DNA of 47,201 nt from Spirulina sp. CCY15215 (lineage in GTDB: Bacteria; Cyanobacteriota; Cyanobacteriia; Cyanobacteriales; Spirulinaceae): the NCBI RefSeq assembly GCF_016888125.1, contig NZ_JACSWA010000530.1, positions 1-47,201 on the forward strand. Reading direction: 5' to 3'. The notes beneath the pieces were generated by a model. That model was given only the letters and a program-made list of their open reading frames with translations. It was not told the origin of the DNA and did not search any database. The translations under genes were made by a program, and so were the position numbers. This document shows positions 32,659-41,619 of this stretch, piece after piece. The stretch's first letter is position 1. Each line of letters begins with the position of its first letter.

Positions 32659-35600
32659 TCATTCTACCTCCCGCGATCGCCCCGCTACAGCATCCGCGAT
32701 CGCCCGATTAAACTCCGATTCGATCTCAAAAACAGCGCGAAACTCCGCAAATGCCCATCGTCCCAAAGTTCCCAAATTGTTAATCCCAGGAAGCCAATAA
32801 TTCCGCATCGTACTGGCCTTTTCCTTGGCATCTTCCCCACGATAGCCCTTAATCTCCACAATTAAATTGAGCAGATCCCCCCGTCCATCATCCACCAAAA
32901 CGATAAAATCCGGTCGGTACTTCCGAGGAGTCGAACCATATAAATAAGGCACCTCAAACCCTAAATTGTGATTCTTAACATAAGCACGCACCTGCTTATG
33001 AGACTCCGCTACCCGACAAAATTCCGCCTCCCAGTCGCTATCCAAAACAACCCAGTTAATATGACAAAAACGCGGATCTGTCTTCCAGAGGGACTCCTTA
33101 GAAGTATTAAAACTCAAGTGAGCCGTAGAACTGACTGGATTGTAAGCATCTAAAATCGCCTTGACTGGGCGATCGCCGATACTCGCTTCGGTAATGCCCT
33201 TACGAATGCGATCGCAAGCCATATCTGCGATCTCTTGATAAATCAACTGTGCCGGATAAGTCCCCCCAGTACAGCGCAAATAACCCTGCATCCACTGACG
33301 GGCGATCGCCTTCAGTTGCCCGAATAAGTACAATTTTGGCTCTTCTCCGGGATCTCGATACTTAGTAAAAATCAAATGTCGCGTCAAATGAAACAGCACC
33401 GTTGCTTCCCGCATCTTTTCCAAATGCTTCAAATTCAAATCTACCCCTTCCCCGATAATGCCCTCATTCCGCGTCACCGACGGCCCCACCAAATTCGGGG
33501 TTAATTCCAATAAAGAATCCTCCCCAAACTTCGCCGTTAACTGGGTATTCGGTAACTCTACCCGATAGCCCTCAACCCGAGGAAATTGGATTTCTAGGGC
33601 ATCGCGATCGGGGCTGACCGCTTGTACTCGTACCGTCTGACGAGGGGGAGCAGGTTTGGCGATCGCGGGTTTGGCGGTAAAATCAAAGGGAATCCCCAAA
33701 ATATCGGCATATTCCACATTAAACAAATCTTCCCCATTAATCTCATAAGACTGTCGCCGCAACGCCCGCCCGATCACCTGTTCGCATAACAATTGCGTCC
33801 CAAACGCCCGCACCCCGAGGATATGCGTCACCGTGTTACAATCCCAGCCTTCTGTAAGCATCGACACCGACACCACGCAGCGAATGGACTCCCCCAACTT
33901 GCCCGCTTTGCCTACCGTATTCATCACCTCTCGCAATAAATCTTGGTCTTTGAGGGTTTCCGCTACATCTGCCCCCGCCCCTGCCCTTTGGCGAATTTCA
34001 TAGCGAAAGCGATCGATTTCCTCCGAGGCAACCTCACGAAAGTTCTTATCTAAAGCATCCCCCGACTCCAACTGCTCGCTATCAATTAACAGAGTACGAG
34101 GTCGCGAAAGGCGATCGCCATTATCGTCATAATTACGAAACAAGGCCAAGCGCCCTTGAGAAAATTCCGTCTCGTTGTCCTCATTTTGGCGCTGAAACCC
34201 CGAAATAAAGTCATAAATCAACTTTGAGGTGGAAGTATTGTTACAAACCACAATAAAAACAGGCGGCACCTCAATTCCTTGCCCTTGCCATAACTCAAAA
34301 GTCTCCTGATAATGCCCGTAAAGCACATTTAAAGCCGTTTGCAACTCCGAAGGCAAACTCAAAGGATCGAGAGTTTTCGCCTTTCCTCGCCCCTTCTTCG
34401 GCATTCGCTTGCGGATATGCGCCCAAAGGTTGCGAAACTTCGGCACATCCGCACCGGGAATATTATCCGCCACGGGTACGCGAGGTAACTTAACAATGCC
34501 ACACTCGATCGCATCCATTAGAGAAAAATCGCTCACCGTCCAGGGAAATAAAGTTCCCTCGGCATAACCCGACCCCCGCAAAAAGAAAGGCGTAGCCGAG
34601 AGATCGTAGACATTTTCTACCCCTAGCTTGCGTTTAACGATCTCAATTCCAGAAATCCAGAGTCGTGCCGCTTCGTTGTTCTTTTTGGCTTCATTTTTAT
34701 CATCTCCCTTAAGACCGGAAATATCATCGACATCGGGTTTTTCGCGGTAACAGTGGTGAGCCTCATCATTGAGAACCAAAATATTTTTCATCCCCATCAA
34801 TGCCGACATGACGCGCTGTAGCATTTGCCCTTCAGTTTCCAAAGTATTTAAACTTCCCTCTCTGCCTTCCACTAACTTCCGCGTCCCTGTAGCAACTTGC
34901 ATCCTTTCCCGTAGTTTAAAAGCATGATAGTTAGTAATCACAATCTTAGCTTTCTGCAAATCCGGTAACATATCCGTAGGAATTAACTCCCTGCTGCCAT
35001 AGTAACTATCGGGGTCATTGGGTTGCAGGACCCGCAGGCGATCGCGAATCGTAATTCCCGGTGCGACAATGAGAAAACCCCGCGTAAACCGCTTGCTTTG
35101 AGGATGGCGCACCGCATTCACCGTCTGCCAAGCAATCAGCATCGCCATCACCGTCGTTTTCCCCGCCCCCGTAGCCAACTTTAAACAAGTCCGCAACAGT
35201 TCTGGGTTTGCCTCCTCATTCACCCTCTCAATATGTTCGTGAAAGGCTTTCTCATTTTTTCTCCCCCTTTGTGCCACCTCCGCCAGCCAAATCGCTGTTT
35301 CCACTGCCTCGACTTGGCAAAAGAAAGGGCGAATATTCTGAAACGGATGATTTCGCCAATGTTGTAGCAGTCTCGCCGTTTCTGGGGTCACTTTCCAATC
35401 AGTCGGGTTAGGAAGTTGCCGCCAAGCATTCACCTTCTCGCGAATCCCATTGAGGTAATAGGATAAATCGTAAGTTTGAGACTCACTTGATATCCCTTCC
35501 GTATCAAATAGGGGCAATTCCTGTTGAATTCCCTCCTGCTGTTTTTGCTTCCTCGGTTTAGGAATCGGCGTGAGAAACTCTGCCCTACGCCGCCGCGATA

Positions 35601-35703
35601 CAATCTTGTTGGTGGGTTGCCCCTCTGGGTCTAATTCCCAATGCTGTCCGGGATACTGATAGGGAGAATTAAGAATGGGTTGCTCAAAAAAAACGTTGTT
35701 CAT
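32659..35703 (-). CDS. res: Type III restriction endonuclease subunit (Res)
   Basis: A superfamily 2 helicase-nuclease of 1014 residues. Walker A is TGAGKTT at 178-184 and motif II is DEAH at 313-316 (LNDEAHHCYR). YDLSATPFF and GVRAFGTQLLCEQVIGRALRR are helicase motifs III and VI. The C-terminal nuclease has the PD-(D/E)xK pattern: Asp932 in RPDFIVL, then Glu950-Ile-Lys952 in VEIKGYRG. All parts needed for ATP-dependent cleavage are therefore present. Res needs Mod for site recognition. The gene lies 91 bp after ctaD with a strong hairpin between. The DNA has several HIP1 sites, so the system has been in this type of genome for some time. Confidence 0.9.
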   Translation of the reverse strand: MNNVFFEQPILNSPYQYPGQHWELDPEGQPTNKIVSRRRRAEFLTPIPKPRKQKQQEGIQQELPLFDTEGISSESQTYDLSYYLNGIREKVNAWRQLPNPTDWKVTPETARLLQHWRNHPFQNIRPFFCQVEAVETAIWLAEVAQRGRKNEKAFHEHIERVNEEANPELLRTCLKLATGAGKTTVMAMLIAWQTVNAVRHPQSKRFTRGFLIVAPGITIRDRLRVLQPNDPDSYYGSRELIPTDMLPDLQKAKIVITNYHAFKLRERMQVATGTRKLVEGREGSLNTLETEGQMLQRVMSALMGMKNILVLNDEAHHCYREKPDVDDISGLKGDDKNEAKKNNEAARLWISGIEIVKRKLGVENVYDLSATPFFLRGSGYAEGTLFPWTVSDFSLMDAIECGIVKLPRVPVADNIPGADVPKFRNLWAHIRKRMPKKGRGKAKTLDPLSLPSELQTALNVLYGHYQETFELWQGQGIEVPPVFIVVCNNTSTSKLIYDFISGFQRQNEDNETEFSQGRLALFRNYDDNGDRLSRPRTLLIDSEQLESGDALDKNFREVASEEIDRFRYEIRQRAGAGADVAETLKDQDLLREVMNTVGKAGKLGESIRCVVSVSMLTEGWDCNTVTHILGVRAFGTQLLCEQVIGRALRRQSYEINGEDLFNVEYADILGIPFDFTAKPAIAKPAPPRQTVRVQAVSPDRDALEIQFPRVEGYRVELPNTQLTAKFGEDSLLELTPNLVGPSVTRNEGIIGEGVDLNLKHLEKMREATVLFHLTRHLIFTKYRDPGEEPKLYLFGQLKAIARQWMQGYLRCTGGTYPAQLIYQEIADMACDRIRKGITEASIGDRPVKAILDAYNPVSSTAHLSFNTSKESLWKTDPRFCHINWVVLDSDWEAEFCRVAESHKQVRAYVKNHNLGFEVPYLYGSTPRKYRPDFIVLVDDGRGDLLNLIVEIKGYRGEDAKEKASTMRNYWLPGINNLGTLGRWAFAEFRAVFEIESEFNRAIADAVAGRSREVE

Positions 35704-35739
35704 AAAAATTATTTATGGCCGCGATCGCAATCAGAAAGA

Positions 35740-35784
35740 AAGAAGCACCAACTATACTGCAAAGCGTTATAGTCGGTGCTTCTT
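35740..35784. terminator. 17-bp hairpin terminator between ctaD and res
   Basis: Arms aagaagcaccaactata (35740-35756) and tatagtcggtgcttctt (35768-35784) pair over 17 bp, with one G-T pair, around an 11-nt loop. Read leftward, tctttct follows. This should stop much of the ctaCD transcript before the restriction genes. Confidence 0.75.
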
Positions 35785-35794
35785 TTCAACTCCT

Positions 35795-37495
35795 TTACTT
35801 CACTTCCTGAGAAACTTCCTTCAGCATTTCTTCCACAGAAGGAACGGCCTCAAAACTTTGCGTATCGATACCATAATCGTAGGGTCCTGCCCAAACGATA
35901 GGTTCTTCGTCAAAGTTTTCGATCGCCGGGGGAGAAGTGGTTTGCCATTCCAAAGTCAGCGATCGCCAGGGGTTGCGCCCAGCTTTTTCTCCATAGCGCC
36001 AACTCCAGGCCATATTAATGATGAAAGGAATCACTGAAAGTCCCAACAGAATTGCGCCATAGGTACAAATCTGATTGATAAACTCAAACTTGGGATCGTA
36101 CATAGCCACCCGTCGAGGCATTCCCTGCAAACCGAGGGAGTGCATGGGAGTAAAAGTAATTAAAGTGCCGATGAGAGTCATCACAAAGTGAATGCGTCCC
36201 AAGGTTTCGTTGTACATCCGTCCGGTCATTTTTGGGAACCAGTGGTAAAGTCCGGCGTAAACCCCAAAGACGGAACCGCCAAAGAGAACATAGTGGAAAT
36301 GCGCCACCACGTAGTAAGTATCATGGACGTGGAGATCGAAAGGAACTGCGCCGAGGGTGATGCCACTGAGTCCCCCAAAGACGAACATGGCCAATAATCC
36401 CACGGCAAATAAAAGAGGGGTTCTCAAGCGAATTTTGCCACCCCAAAGAGTTGCCACCCAACTAAAAATCTTTACTCCCGTTGGTACAGCGACGATAAAA
36501 GTGGAGATGGCAAAGAACATCCGCATCCATGCTGGGGTACCACTGGAAAACATATGGTGAACCCAAACAAATAAGCCCACAAAACAAATCGCCAAACTGG
36601 AGTAGGCGATCGCGAGATAGCCAAAAATCGGCTTGCGGGAGTGAGTGGAAATAATCTCCGACATCACGCCGAAAATCGGCAGAATCATCAAGTAAACGGC
36701 GGGGTGAGAATAAAACCAGAATAAGTGCTGGTAAACCACGACATTTCCCCCCATTTCCGGGCGGAAAAAGCCGGTGCCGAAGTTAATATCAAACAGTAGC
36801 AAAATCAAGCCGATCGCCAATACTGGAGTAGAAAGGAGGGCGAGAATAGAAGTCGCCATCATTGCCCAAATAAAGAGAGGCAATTCATTCCACCGCATAT
36901 CGGGGATTTTCAGTTTGTAGATGGTGACGAGGAAATTTAACGCCCCCATAATTGAGGAACTTCCCACCAAAATAATCGACAAAATCCACAAACTCTGGGC
37001 GGTGTTATTGGTAATCAAACTCAAGGGAGGATAAGCCGTCCACCCGGTTTGAGAACCCCCAAAAAACAAACTCGCCATCAGTAATAATCCGGCGGGAGGA
37101 TTGACCCAAAAGGCGATCGCATTCAGGTTGGGAAAGGCCATATCCTTGGCACCCACCATCAAGGGAATGAGATAATTGCCAAAACCACCAATAGCCACGG
37201 GGACGACCCAGAAAAAGATCATCATCGTGCCGTGATTGGTCAACAGGGCATTATAAACATTAGGATCGAGGAAATCTGATTCGGCGGTGTACAATTCTGC
37301 CCGCATAAACATCGCCATCATCCCCGCAATGAGATAGAAGACAAAGGAGAGGACAATGTATTGAATACCGATGACCTTGTGATCGGTGTTATAGCCGAAA
37401 TAGTGATACCACTTCCACGCCTCGGGATGCTGATGTCCATTTGTCTCTGCGGGAGGGGAGGGGGGGCTATTGAGAGGGATTTGTGCTTGTGCCAT
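35795..37495 (-). CDS. ctaD: Cytochrome c oxidase subunit I (A2-type)
   Basis: The catalytic subunit, 566 residues with about twelve membrane helices. It carries heme a, heme a3 and CuB. The low-spin heme region shows LLTNHGTMMIFFWVVP. The CuB helix reads FWFYSHPAVYLMILP near residue 260, and WVHHMFSSGTPAWMR supplies further copper histidines. HVHDTYYVVAHFHYVLFGG is the heme-ligand block. The YSHPAV form replaces the Glu of HPEVY, so this is an A2-type oxidase in which Tyr/Ser serve the D proton pathway. It is encoded 53 bp after ctaC. It is normally followed by ctaE, which here is displaced. Confidence 0.96.
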   Translation of the reverse strand: MAQAQIPLNSPPSPPAETNGHQHPEAWKWYHYFGYNTDHKVIGIQYIVLSFVFYLIAGMMAMFMRAELYTAESDFLDPNVYNALLTNHGTMMIFFWVVPVAIGGFGNYLIPLMVGAKDMAFPNLNAIAFWVNPPAGLLLMASLFFGGSQTGWTAYPPLSLITNNTAQSLWILSIILVGSSSIMGALNFLVTIYKLKIPDMRWNELPLFIWAMMATSILALLSTPVLAIGLILLLFDINFGTGFFRPEMGGNVVVYQHLFWFYSHPAVYLMILPIFGVMSEIISTHSRKPIFGYLAIAYSSLAICFVGLFVWVHHMFSSGTPAWMRMFFAISTFIVAVPTGVKIFSWVATLWGGKIRLRTPLLFAVGLLAMFVFGGLSGITLGAVPFDLHVHDTYYVVAHFHYVLFGGSVFGVYAGLYHWFPKMTGRMYNETLGRIHFVMTLIGTLITFTPMHSLGLQGMPRRVAMYDPKFEFINQICTYGAILLGLSVIPFIINMAWSWRYGEKAGRNPWRSLTLEWQTTSPPAIENFDEEPIVWAGPYDYGIDTQSFEAVPSVEEMLKEVSQEVK

Positions 37496-37548
37496 AAATA
37501 ATTATTAGGGGAGTGGAAGAGTAGGGAAAGAAATTCATCCCTCATCAT

Positions 37549-38550
37549 TTAGCCTTCGTGGTGGGCTAAGTGGGCTAAACTGTCGGCATCAATGCCCAGT
37601 CTTTCCGCATAGGGGGAGAGAAATTCGCGATCGCTTAATTCGCGAGAATTAACCGCAATGGTTTGCTCTAAATCTGGATTTTGGGCAATTTGATTTTCCT
37701 CGACCCAGCTTGTAAACTCCTCGGGGTCGTGAACAACAATCTGCGTCCGCATGGACCCGTGATAAGCGCCGCAAAGTTCGGCACAGACAATGGCATAACT
37801 TCCGGTTTTCGTGGCAACAAACCGCAATTGCGATTTTTGTCCCGGAATAGCATCTTGTTTAATGCGAAAATCCGGCAACCAAAGGGAATGAATTACATCT
37901 TGGGCAGCAATATTCAGTTGTACATCCGTTCCCACGGGAACATGAAGTTCTCCCGAAACAATGCCCATATTGGGATAGGTGAAAATCCAAGCGTATTGTA
38001 CTCCCATGACATCAACGCTTAGATCCGGGGGTTGCAGTCCTTCAACGGGGGTAGCGCCGATCCCGTACTGGGAATTTCCTTCTGCATCCACAGCCAGTAA
38101 GGAGTTCATGCGACCGAGGGGCATATCTGCAACTTCTACTGCTTGACCTTGGTGATGGTGCGCCACTTGACCTACGGTGTCAAATCCTCCCATTTCGTTG
38201 TACACCTGTACGCTATAAATCCCCAAACCTATGACGATGAAGGTGGGAATTGCCGTCCAAAAAATTTCTAAGGGCAAATTTCCCTCAACATAATTAGCAT
38301 CCGTTTCATCTCCCTCACGATGTCGAAATTTGACCACGGCAAAAATAATCGCACCTTCGACAATCAAAAAGAGTGCCGTACCAATGATCGTCATGAGGTT
38401 GAAGAGGTTATCAACTAGGGGAGCTTGTTCGGAAACTTGCTCTGGGAATAACCCATTATTTTGACCGTACCAGAGGCTGATTCCGGCTACGGCTAACCCT
38501 ATGGTTAGGGTAATTAAAGAACTGGGGACTGTTTCTTTCTCTTTTGCCAT
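37549..38550 (-). CDS. ctaC: Cytochrome c oxidase subunit II
   Basis: A protein of 333 residues with two membrane helices near the N-terminus and a CuA domain facing the thylakoid lumen or periplasm. VKFRHREGDETDANYVEGNLP joins the helices, as in other cyanobacterial subunits. QYAWIFTYP is the docking aromatic region. The CuA ligands lie in DVIHSLWLPDFRIKQDAIPG and VCAELCGAYHGSM. It accepts electrons from cytochrome c6 or plastocyanin and passes them to heme a. The insert after the second helix (VAHHHQGQAVEVADMPL) is longer than in bacterial model proteins. It is the first gene of the cta operon, and 208 bp without a gene precede it. Confidence 0.95.
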   Translation of the reverse strand: MAKEKETVPSSLITLTIGLAVAGISLWYGQNNGLFPEQVSEQAPLVDNLFNLMTIIGTALFLIVEGAIIFAVVKFRHREGDETDANYVEGNLPLEIFWTAIPTFIVIGLGIYSVQVYNEMGGFDTVGQVAHHHQGQAVEVADMPLGRMNSLLAVDAEGNSQYGIGATPVEGLQPPDLSVDVMGVQYAWIFTYPNMGIVSGELHVPVGTDVQLNIAAQDVIHSLWLPDFRIKQDAIPGQKSQLRFVATKTGSYAIVCAELCGAYHGSMRTQIVVHDPEEFTSWVEENQIAQNPDLEQTIAVNSRELSDREFLSPYAERLGIDADSLAHLAHHEG

Positions 38551-38758
38551 AAGTAAATTTTCCTCGGATTGCTATTAAGAGTTAGACGAGATTTATACAT
38601 ACACTCCTTCTATGAAAGCACTCGCTTGAGGAACTTGCTTGAGGACACTTGATATCTTAACAACCCCTTCAGATTTTCCCAGAATCTTAAAATAAACTAA
38701 AGTTTTGCGATCGCATCTTCCCAATTGTGTCTGTAAACTAGGCTACATCTGAGTTGAA

Positions 38759-40783
38759 TTAATCAACATTCAGACGCAACAAAAATAATCGTACTGCATT
38801 ATCTTCAGAATTTTCTTTTTGTAATGCTTGTAAGATTTCTTTCGCTTCATCGATTTGACCGCGATCGCCTAGATTAACCGCTTTTTCAAATAATAGCTTA
38901 GTTTTAGTTTTAAAAGTTTTTAATTGAAGTGGATCTGCTTCATAAATTTCGTAAATCCTAGTGGGTTCTTTTTTCCCTTTTACTAAAATTTGACCGAGAA
39001 AGCGATAAGCATATTGATCGGCATTTGTCAAGCGATTTAAAGTTTGTTCGCTCATCAATATACTTGCACCATATTGTTTAGTTGCAGTCTCCAAACGAGA
39101 GGCTAAATTAACAGCGTCTGCAATAACAGTCGTGTCCATACGTTGCTTTTCTCCTACTGTTCCTAACATTAAATTACCGCAGTGTAAACCAATGCCAATT
39201 TGAATAGCAGGATAGCCTTTTTCATGGCTATCTTGGTTAAAGAGTTTAACCTGATTTTGCATCGCGATCGCGGCTTCAATGCCATTTTCTGGACTATGGT
39301 AAAATAAGGCCATAATGGCATCACCAATATATTTATCTATAAAGCCTCTATGTTCTCGAATAATCGGACTAACTTGATGCAGATAAGCATTAAGAAAGTC
39401 AAAGTTTTGTTCCGGAGACATATTTTCGGAAATACTGGTAAAAGAACGAATATCAGAAAAGAGAACCGTCATTTCTTGATGAATGCGATCGCCAAGTTGG
39501 ATATCGATAATGCTATTTTTGCCTAAAAAATTGACAAATTCGTGAGGAATAAAGCGACTCGATGCTAAATTATAAGCCTTCAAATAGTTTTGTGCTTCGG
39601 TAAAGCGACGTTCTAAAATGAAAACCAGACAGAGCAAAAAGGCCAGCATCCCCCAGTAATAAAGTTGAATATTCCAGATATTAATGGGAGAAATATAAAC
39701 AATAATATCATGAACAATTGCTAGTAAAAATAGAGAGAAACCACAAGTGAATATTTTCGCTTCTTGTTTTCCTCTCAAAGCGTTTTTTATCGCGATCGCA
39801 ATTAAAGCGATCGCACTAATAATCCCTAAAATCTGCGTGGGATAGACAGCATTAGTCCAAGTAATAATCCCATTTCCTGCCAGAATTAAGGCCAAGATTG
39901 CATAGAAAAGATGAATTTGCCAAAGACGACGAGGAATTGCAAAACGTCCAACCCCAAAAAGATGCTCAAAAAAGAAACAAACACTAACAGGTAATAAATG
40001 AAAAGCACCATGATGAACATAAGTCCAGGTCACTTGATAATTAAAGAGAAGACGAACGGTTTCTGTTGGAGTAATCGTGTATAATCCGATGAGTAACGAA
40101 ACCAAACCAAAAGACAGATAAATATTAAATCTCTTTTTGAGAATTGCGATCGCGATCGGCAAAATTCCACAAAATATAAACAATAATCCGAGAGAAATTT
40201 TGATACTATCTCCCAAAATCAAACTTTTAATCAGATCGGTTTTATTACCAATGGTTAAAATTCCATTAACTCCCAAAGAAATTGGTAAATTATTGTTAAT
40301 ATAAACTTTAATAAAAATATTTTGGTTTTGAAAATTAGAGTCGATGGGAACAATGGGAAATTCTCCTTCTTTTTCCTTCAAGCGATCGCGATCGTCTAAC
40401 TCATCGAAAATATAGATTAATTCTTCCTGAAAATAAACTTCTAACAGATTAGGAATACCGCGAAAGTAGAGACTGGGAAATGTCCATTGTCCTTCTGGTA
40501 AAGGGACCGTTAACCAAAATATTTTCTCTTCGGGAGGGGGTGAGATTTTACTGGGAAGTGTTAAAGGTTTCCAGTCTGCATTTTGAGATGTCTCCAATAC
40601 CCAGATAGGAAAACCATATTCATTTTCAGGAGAATCTCCCCAATGATATTGCCATCCTTGTTTTATTTCAATCGGAGGGGAATTGGTGTGATAGAATTTT
40701 GCTTGGACGGGAGTAACGCAAAGCAGTAAGAGTATTCCCAAACACAATAAAAGTCGGAGAGGGGTAAAAAATCTAAACCTCAT
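38759..40783 (-). CDS. Membrane adenylate cyclase with 7TMR-DISM sensor
   Basis: A protein of 674 residues. A signal peptide (LLLCLGILLLLCVTPVQA) is followed by an extracytoplasmic DISMED2-type beta domain to about residue 190, seven hydrophobic segments to ~395, and a class III cyclase domain at about 430-620. In the cyclase, FSDIRSFT and DKYIGDAIMALF carry the two metal-binding Asp residues. The Lys in the latter motif, with the Asp in TVIADAVNLASRLE, select ATP, so the product should be cAMP, and Asn/Arg of VNLASRLE stabilise the transition state. A C-terminal tail has a TPR-like helical pair. It is a sensor turning an unknown external signal, perhaps a carbohydrate, into cAMP. It is encoded alone between ctaC and the exonuclease gene. 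Confidence 0.87.
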   Translation of the reverse strand: MRFRFFTPLRLLLCLGILLLLCVTPVQAKFYHTNSPPIEIKQGWQYHWGDSPENEYGFPIWVLETSQNADWKPLTLPSKISPPPEEKIFWLTVPLPEGQWTFPSLYFRGIPNLLEVYFQEELIYIFDELDDRDRLKEKEGEFPIVPIDSNFQNQNIFIKVYINNNLPISLGVNGILTIGNKTDLIKSLILGDSIKISLGLLFIFCGILPIAIAILKKRFNIYLSFGLVSLLIGLYTITPTETVRLLFNYQVTWTYVHHGAFHLLPVSVCFFFEHLFGVGRFAIPRRLWQIHLFYAILALILAGNGIITWTNAVYPTQILGIISAIALIAIAIKNALRGKQEAKIFTCGFSLFLLAIVHDIIVYISPINIWNIQLYYWGMLAFLLCLVFILERRFTEAQNYLKAYNLASSRFIPHEFVNFLGKNSIIDIQLGDRIHQEMTVLFSDIRSFTSISENMSPEQNFDFLNAYLHQVSPIIREHRGFIDKYIGDAIMALFYHSPENGIEAAIAMQNQVKLFNQDSHEKGYPAIQIGIGLHCGNLMLGTVGEKQRMDTTVIADAVNLASRLETATKQYGASILMSEQTLNRLTNADQYAYRFLGQILVKGKKEPTRIYEIYEADPLQLKTFKTKTKLLFEKAVNLGDRGQIDEAKEILQALQKENSEDNAVRLFLLRLNVD

Positions 40784-40951
40784 TGAGAAATTCTCCTCGC
40801 TTTAAATTTTCACTTGAACTTTTGAGATCGCCAATTAAGGGTTGTTATCCTAATATACCCTCGCGATAGAAAAAAGTAGAAAAAAAGTAAATGCGATCGC
40901 GAAAATACAAACAATAAGAGGAGGAAATAACTTAAAATCTTGAGAATTGGA

Positions 40952-41581
40952 TTATTTATGCTCAAAAATTCCGTGAAATTGTAGCAAGTCTAATTCTACT
41001 AATACAGGTAAACATTCAAAACAACGCTGGACTAATTCTCCTCTTTCTTCTCTCTCTAACATAGTCATCAGTTTTTTTCTAGCCTTGATTAAATAGCGCA
41101 CATCATTAGCAGCATAACGCAATTGTTCTTCGGTGAGATTATTGGGATTTCCCCAGTCGGAACTTTGTGAAGATTTATCAAGTTCTATTCCTTCTAACTC
41201 CTGAATTAATGCTTTTAAACCATGAGATTGAGTATAAGTTCGAGCAAGTTTGCTGGCAATTTTAGTGCAGAAAACGGGATTTGTATCAACAGAGAATGTA
41301 TTTTTAAATTGTGCTAAATCAAACCGCGCATAGTGAAAAATCTTGACTACATTTGCATCTTCCAGTAATATTTTTAGATGAGGGGCTTCCTTTTGACCCC
41401 GATCAATACGAATAACTGTAACTAAACCGCGATCGTCGCATAACTGCACCAAACAAAGGCGATCGCGGTGGGGAATTAACCCCATTGTTTCCGTATCTAC
41501 TGCGATCGCCTCAGCTTGACGATATTGCGCTAAAGTTTCTGCGTCGAGATCGCGATCGCAAATTTTAAAATTATTAAGCAT
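40952..41581 (-). CDS. Ribonuclease D-like 3'-5' exonuclease
   Basis: A DEDD-superfamily exonuclease of 209 residues. ExoI carries the Asp-x-Glu in AIAVDTETMG, ExoII is KIFHYARFDLAQF, and ExoIII of the DEDDy type is YAANDVRYLIKAR. The RNase D HRDC domains are missing, so this is the short single-domain form common in cyanobacteria, probably acting on RNA 3' ends. The ATG at 41581 follows the trpB stop by 38 bp, so it may be co-transcribed with trpB. Confidence 0.88.
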   Translation of the reverse strand: MLNNFKICDRDLDAETLAQYRQAEAIAVDTETMGLIPHRDRLCLVQLCDDRGLVTVIRIDRGQKEAPHLKILLEDANVVKIFHYARFDLAQFKNTFSVDTNPVFCTKIASKLARTYTQSHGLKALIQELEGIELDKSSQSSDWGNPNNLTEEQLRYAANDVRYLIKARKKLMTMLEREERGELVQRCFECLPVLVELDLLQFHGIFEHK

Positions 41582-41619
41582 GAGTAATAGTTAATTGCAA
41601 ATAAGTTAGAACTTGTTAA

